Shown here: piece after piece, positions 60,001-64,000 of the stretch
Position numbering within the stretch: the stretch's first letter is position 1
Layout: each line of letters opens with the position of its first letter
Assembly (NCBI RefSeq): GCF_000237925.1
Contig: NC_031495.1
Coordinates: 23,128,163 to 23,192,162, forward strand
Direction: 5' to 3'
DNA: 64,000 nt
From: Schistosoma mansoni
Lineage: Eukaryota; Platyhelminthes; Trematoda; Strigeidida; Schistosomatidae
The notes under the pieces: model-generated
Databases searched by the model: none
What the model saw: the letters and a program-made list of their open reading frames with translations, nothing else
What the model was told of the DNA's origin: nothing
Position numbers and translations under genes: made by a program

Positions 60001-62106
60001 CTACCATATGACATACTCTGGTAAATTAGGTGTACGTTAAGAGAAACCCCACATGGTTAGTAGAACTATAATTTTAGTTCACGAGGTCTGACTGAACCTT
60101 GTAGAGTAGTGTAGGGCCTCTGGTTTTTATCCTCTAAATGTTCGAAATTAATGATCAAACACATTGTTCTTATTCGTAATATTTTGTATAGCTAACGTTA
60201 GTCAGTGTGTTTATTGGTTACTTTGATTATCTGTAACGTGCTGATCCTTTAGGTGCTTAAAATGCAAATAAGACCTTAATAGGGTTTTTGCAAACTGACT
60301 TCATGTAAGAACAGTATGTTTCCTATCTGACGATTCCCTGACGTTGTTTACCACCTGATTCTTTTAACCTTTCTCGCTATGTACGTTAATTTCAATTTTA
60401 GATCCAACAGATGAAAAGCTTCTCGATCCACGTCTAGATGTAGCTGCAAGACAATATTTGAAAGGACGTGACGTTACGGATATATTGGGGAGCCCTCAAA
60501 AAAACAATAGGATTCCAGATAGACAACTCTAAAGGACACTGATATTTCCCAGCCACATTATCAACGAAGCGATCAACCATCGTTAGACTCCCAGAAGCTG
60601 TTCATGCCTGAAAATGATGATAATGATAAGTATAAACGACATCTAACATTGTCATGGTTCACGCGCTTCCTTCGGTAAGATAGCCTTTCCCCCATCTGCC
60701 GTTCTTTGCTTGGCGCTTTAAAGAATTTGACAAGCTAGGTTTTATTGACTAAATATTATAAACACCAGAGACAATTAAATTATTCACAAAGATATACGAA
60801 GGACAAACTCCTCCAGTATTATGATATACAATAAATATGTCATTCAAGTCTAAAACAGTAAGGATTAGTAAAATATAAAATTAAATTTTCAATAACGAGA
60901 CATTAGACCAATTTATTTGTCCGGTAAAAACTTTTCCATGTTATCTCCACCCTATGGTGGATTTACAAAACCTATTAGTAAAGAACTGAACTTCCAGACA
61001 TCAATTGCCGCATTATTAGAAGGGTCGATGCGTAATATTTCGTTAGCGTTAGGTTTATTATAAAACTGGTTCATTGATGATTCTATGGTTATAATTATTC
61101 ATTATTGGTGAACATTTTATTATCATCTACTCTAAAATGTATATTTGATTTACCATAACTCAGGAGCAATAAATGTTGGTCTAGAATAGTCCATAGCTAT
61201 CGATATAACAGATGCTTTTGCCAAATCGTACTACTCAAATAACTTCTGTATTAATCTTTACATTCTTTTAAAATTTGACACTCTTTATTTGTGTAACTAA
61301 AAATAGTTTTAAGTTTATTTTATGTTAAAACATCGGAATCTATTGTACAGCATTTATTTCCGTTTGGTATCTGAAATTACCTTTTCTGTTTAAGGCTCAG
61401 CAATAGTTTAATAGCCTATCAAATTCAAATGCAAACTAATTCTTGTTTTCATATAGTTAGATCCCTTGATAAATTTAGACAGCAGGACAACAAGGTTTGA
61501 AGAATAAAATGAATTCATTATATTTCATGGTTTATTATCAGCTGCTTACAACCCAAAATTATAATTATTAGCAAATGTTCAACCTACCTTAGTTAGTGAA
61601 GTTTAGATAAATGTTCGAAACGTAACCAAAATGATTCTCGATTTATTCTGAGGATTTCATTTCTATATACACAAAAACTACGTCAGAAGTTGAAAGAATA
61701 TTTGAGCCCCTGTATGTCTTAAAACTAGCAATCTTTTCATTTAAAAATCAACATAGTATAAAATAACTTTCCTCGTATGTATGTACAGTTATTATTTATA
61801 TTATTATGGCTATTTATCTTCTTCTCCAGGAGGCATGCATCATACTTTACACGTTTATCGGTTATTCGACGAAATCGTCTTACTCTATTAATTATGGGTT
61901 GTATAATATCTATTTTCCTACTGGGTTTCTATGGTTCTCAACCGGATATCACTGGTGACCCATTATTAGATCCTCATATGAATCCAAATATTCGTTTTAA
62001 TTTGGAACCTATAGATTCAATAAAAGGAGCCTTAAATAATGATAATAATAATAATCTTAATAACCATAGAGATAGAGGTGTTATTGATGGGTTGAATGAA
62101 GTCTAA
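56907..62106 (+). CDS. ZFPL1: Zinc finger protein-like 1 (ZFPL1), six-exon gene
   Basis: Exons: 56907-57008, 57043-57163, 57211-57471, 60402-60472, 60523-60674, 61830-62106 (327 residues; human ZFPL1 has 310). The start [20 protein letters not shown] is nearly that of vertebrate ZFPL1. Residues 1-35 form the B-box-like zinc module (C4, C6, C16, H19, C24, C27, H32/H33, C35). Residues 53-103 form a RING-like module (C53, C56, C73, H78, C81, C100, C103). An acidic linker leads to [16 protein letters not shown], a membrane segment [19 protein letters not shown] and the luminal signature [14 protein letters not shown], ending in an Asn-rich tail. Known for the family: a cis-Golgi membrane protein that binds GM130 and helps maintain Golgi structure. 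Introns 1 and 2 are only 34 and 47 bases. Between exons 4 and 5 the genomic frame changes. A 50-base GT-AG intron (60473-60522) restores it exactly; the alternative is a one-base indel within 60523-60529 in an otherwise continuous exon. Intron 3 (2.9 kb) carries a dispersed repeat. Confidence 0.93.
57043..57163 (+). CDS. ZFPL1: ZFPL1 exon 2
   Basis: [19 protein letters not shown] and the first half of the RING-like module. The acceptor is the second of two overlapping AGs (CAGTAG): using the first would put a stop in frame. Intron 1 is 57009-57042, 34 bases. Confidence 0.92.
57211..57471 (+). CDS. ZFPL1: ZFPL1 exon 3
   Basis: [17 protein letters not shown] through [20 protein letters not shown] completes the RING-like module. 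The donor CAA|GTGAGC at 57472 is strong, although the frame stays open to 57593 beyond it. Intron 2 is 57164-57210, 47 bases. Confidence 0.9.
57472..60401 (+). other. ZFPL1: ZFPL1 intron 3
   Basis: 2.93 kb intron with donor GTGAGC and a pyrimidine-rich acceptor. It contains the dispersed 520-base repeat at 58012-58545 and otherwise unremarkable sequence. Confidence 0.85.
58012..58545 (+). repeat. 520-base GC-richer dispersed repeat, copy 2
   Basis: Partner of 31563-32095 in the same orientation; CpG-containing and much less AT-rich than its surroundings. It ends TGTACCAATATTTATGTGTT then an A-rich tail. It lies in sense within ZFPL1 intron 3. Confidence 0.8.
60402..60472 (+). CDS. ZFPL1: ZFPL1 exon 4
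   Basis: [20 protein letters not shown] then KGRD, following acceptor TTTCAATTTTAG. The donor GAC|GTTACG is weak; it is preferred because it restores the frame. If unused, the frame runs on to a stop at 60530-60532. Confidence 0.7.
60523..60674 (+). CDS. ZFPL1: ZFPL1 exon 5
   Basis: [19 protein letters not shown] through [16 protein letters not shown], the basic stretch found before the membrane segment in the family. The donor TTCG|GTAAGA is strong. The acceptor CCAGATAG is proposed. Confidence 0.8.
61830..62106 (+). CDS. ZFPL1: ZFPL1 exon 6 (last)
   Basis: The acceptor TTCTTCTCCAG precedes the exon. It encodes [17 protein letters not shown], the membrane segment and the luminal signature, and ends at TAA 62104-62106. 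Intron 5 is 60675-61829. Confidence 0.93.
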
Positions 62107-62470
62107 TTCTATAGTAAGATGGTATTTCTTCTAAACACTATCTTCCTTATTGTGATTCGAACCAATGAACACTTTAGCTCGATGTAACTCGTCATTTTAT
62201 CTTTTATTGTCTAGTTTGTAATTTTTCTTATTTCTTGTTATTCAAATCGTTAGACGTTTTCAAACTTTCAATGGACGACTTGTTGTTCATCTTCTGTTTA
62301 GTTAGATTCGAATGTACATGTCTGATCGTCTGTTAATCGTATATTTTGATAATTTTTATATTTTTCCTACTCACTCCTGATTATCACTAATGTAATACTA
62401 TCTTTGTATAACCTTATTTTAATGACTGTATGCTGGTGAATAGTGGTTAATTCGCCTTCCTTTATGTTTT

Positions 62471-62501
62471 AATAAATCCCTGTAACTTATTATCCAATAA
62501 A
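62471..62501 (+). terminator. ZFPL1: ZFPL1 polyadenylation signals
   Basis: Two AATAAA hexamers (62471-62476 and 62496-62501), 365-390 bases after the stop codon. The second is followed by TG/T-rich sequence suitable for cleavage near 62515-62530. Confidence 0.7.
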
Positions 62502-62531
62502 AACTGATATTCAAGTTTATGCTTCTGTCCC

Positions 62532-64000
62532 TGAGTTCCTTCCTTAGCTAATATATAGTAACCAACATTCGCTTAGGTTTTGTATTAGTGATCAGATATG
62601 TACAAGATATTTTACACTATTTAAAAAGTCACTACGTTTGTTTTGAAATCTTTCTGGTTGCGGATATTAGGTTTTACAAAGCTGTTTTTCTTTTGTTTGC
62701 ATATTTCAACAATTTTTCGTGAATGTTAACTATCAGATGACTGACTATTCCGAATAATTAAGAAAAACCAATTCTGGGTTTCGGTTAGCAAACTTCATAG
62801 CAGCACAGTAAAACTATACCCGACATAAAGTGACAGTACTTAGAGTTTTGAGTTCCTAGGGTTTTTCAGTGACTGCTAATGCTAACAAGAATCTAATATG
62901 TTAGAGGATTTAGTCAGACATTAGTAGATAGTAGTGAAGGGCAGGTTCCGATAACAACCCCGATGCGTTGCATGGAAGAAAGTTGTCTTGATTAGTGAAT
63001 AAATTGTTTGTAGTTTGAGATAGTCAGTGAATGCTTGTCTCACTAAGAATGCAGATACTATTTTAGATCTAAGTATATTCGGCTAAGTGTAAATTATCAA
63101 AAAACTCAATTCTGGAGTCGCGCTTGCACTCTACTCTCATTTTATATTTTCCTGCATGAATTATATAGTTCCCTCTATGAACTCAGTGGTAAGACTGACG
63201 GGAAGTTTGGCTCAGCATTGTTGCATTAGGCCTTCAAGTCTTGGGATACTTCAGTAAACACCCATAAAAATCATTTCAGTCAACGATATTATCACATGCT
63301 CAGAAAAACGGTACAGTTATGGTTGACGTCATATGATGGTTTGGAAATATTCCTCATACTTCTATAGTTTCGTTTAAAAAATACTGAGAGCGTGCCCCGT
63401 TAATTTTATTCAAAATACCAAACGAGCAAACAGTACTTAGGCCTGTCACGTTACTTAATTTTTGAACGTAAGATCCCAGTGACCAAATGAACGTAGCGGG
63501 TCTTTTGGCAAAATATTGAGCTGCTCTTCAGTTGAAAAATAAGGGCTCCCTCTGCCCTTCGCTTTTAATCATTACTGGAGTGAAACAAAATCACATGAAA
63601 ATATTTGGTAAAATGTTTCATTTTGTTTGCGATTCATCTTCTGGAGATAATGGTTTTCTGTTGTGATTCTCACAGAATTATAATCTTACACACATTGAGT
63701 AGTCCAGGTAATAAAAAGTTTCCTTTGTCAGCGCACTTCCTGTACGTGGTCCTAGTTTTCGTGTACTTGTGTCTTTAGGAATTTTATTCCCGTTTTCCCT
63801 TTCATCTCATTAGTCCTAAAAAAATAGCCGTACGTCTTTCCGCCTTCAGTATCATGCTACTTACTATCTGATCATCTGTTTCCGAAGTAAACTTCCTGCA
63901 GTTTTAGCATCTGTAGTAGGCCTCGAGTCGCAGTTGACTATGATAACCGCTACATGAAAACTACGTGCCAGTTACTAGGTTAGATCTCTCCGTAGGCCAA
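62532..64000. other. Downstream of ZFPL1, nothing recognised
   Basis: Less AT-rich than the left part of the window but without a convincing exon or repeat. Confidence 0.4.

Noticed and set aside
1-64000. CRISPR arrays, operons or bacterial features
   Set aside because: No regularly spaced repeats with unique spacers; spliced genes and retroelements show this is animal nuclear DNA.

Overview
The window looks like genomic DNA of a blood fluke (Schistosoma or a close relative). It is AT-rich, protein-coding exons are sparse, and one gene has very short introns (34, 47 and probably 50 bases) next to kilobase-sized ones. It also carries schistosome-type repeats: tRNA-headed SINEs with hammerhead ribozymes (the Smalpha type and relatives), an RTE-clade LINE, a Penelope-like element with a GIY-YIG nuclease, and Ty3/gypsy fossils. 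I cannot fix the species from the sequence alone. There are four N runs (17806-18005, 22081-22301, 27336-27535, 51278-51477); three of them lie in or beside repeats.

Two host genes are supported. On the minus strand, 1672-3937 is a single long coding exon of an unrecognised, low-complexity, probably cytoplasmic or nuclear protein. It ends in a splice donor, so the gene continues off the left edge. On the plus strand, 56907-62106 is ZFPL1, a Golgi membrane protein with a B-box-like and a RING-like zinc module, one C-terminal membrane segment and the family's C-terminal DP-LDP-MNP-IR signature. I can place six exons; a 50-base intron in the fourth/fifth exon region keeps the frame open.

The remaining 55 kb or so is intergenic or intronic and built from repeats. 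From 5.9 to 20.7 kb and again at 37-43 kb lie copies of two or three hammerhead SINE families, often as inverted (foldback) pairs. From 24.9 to 29.1 kb is a decayed RTE-clade LINE with a 291-base exact duplication across a gap. At 41.36-42.36 kb is a 5'-truncated Penelope-like element with an open GIY-YIG domain, followed by an RTE-type 5' fragment. At 51.6-55.7 kb are two Ty3/gypsy-like fossils in the same orientation. A 520-base GC-richer dispersed repeat occurs at 31.56-32.09 kb and again inside ZFPL1 intron 3.

The most interesting signal is RNA-level. Three hammerhead families in this one window (Smalpha-like A, family B, family C) differ in all three helices by compensating changes, keep the catalytic core, and each keep a different self-complementary stem III (ACGCGCGT, ACGGCCGT, ACCCGGGT). 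This suggests selection for ribozyme function, possibly as dimers. The family C copy at 39711-39764 looks fully intact.
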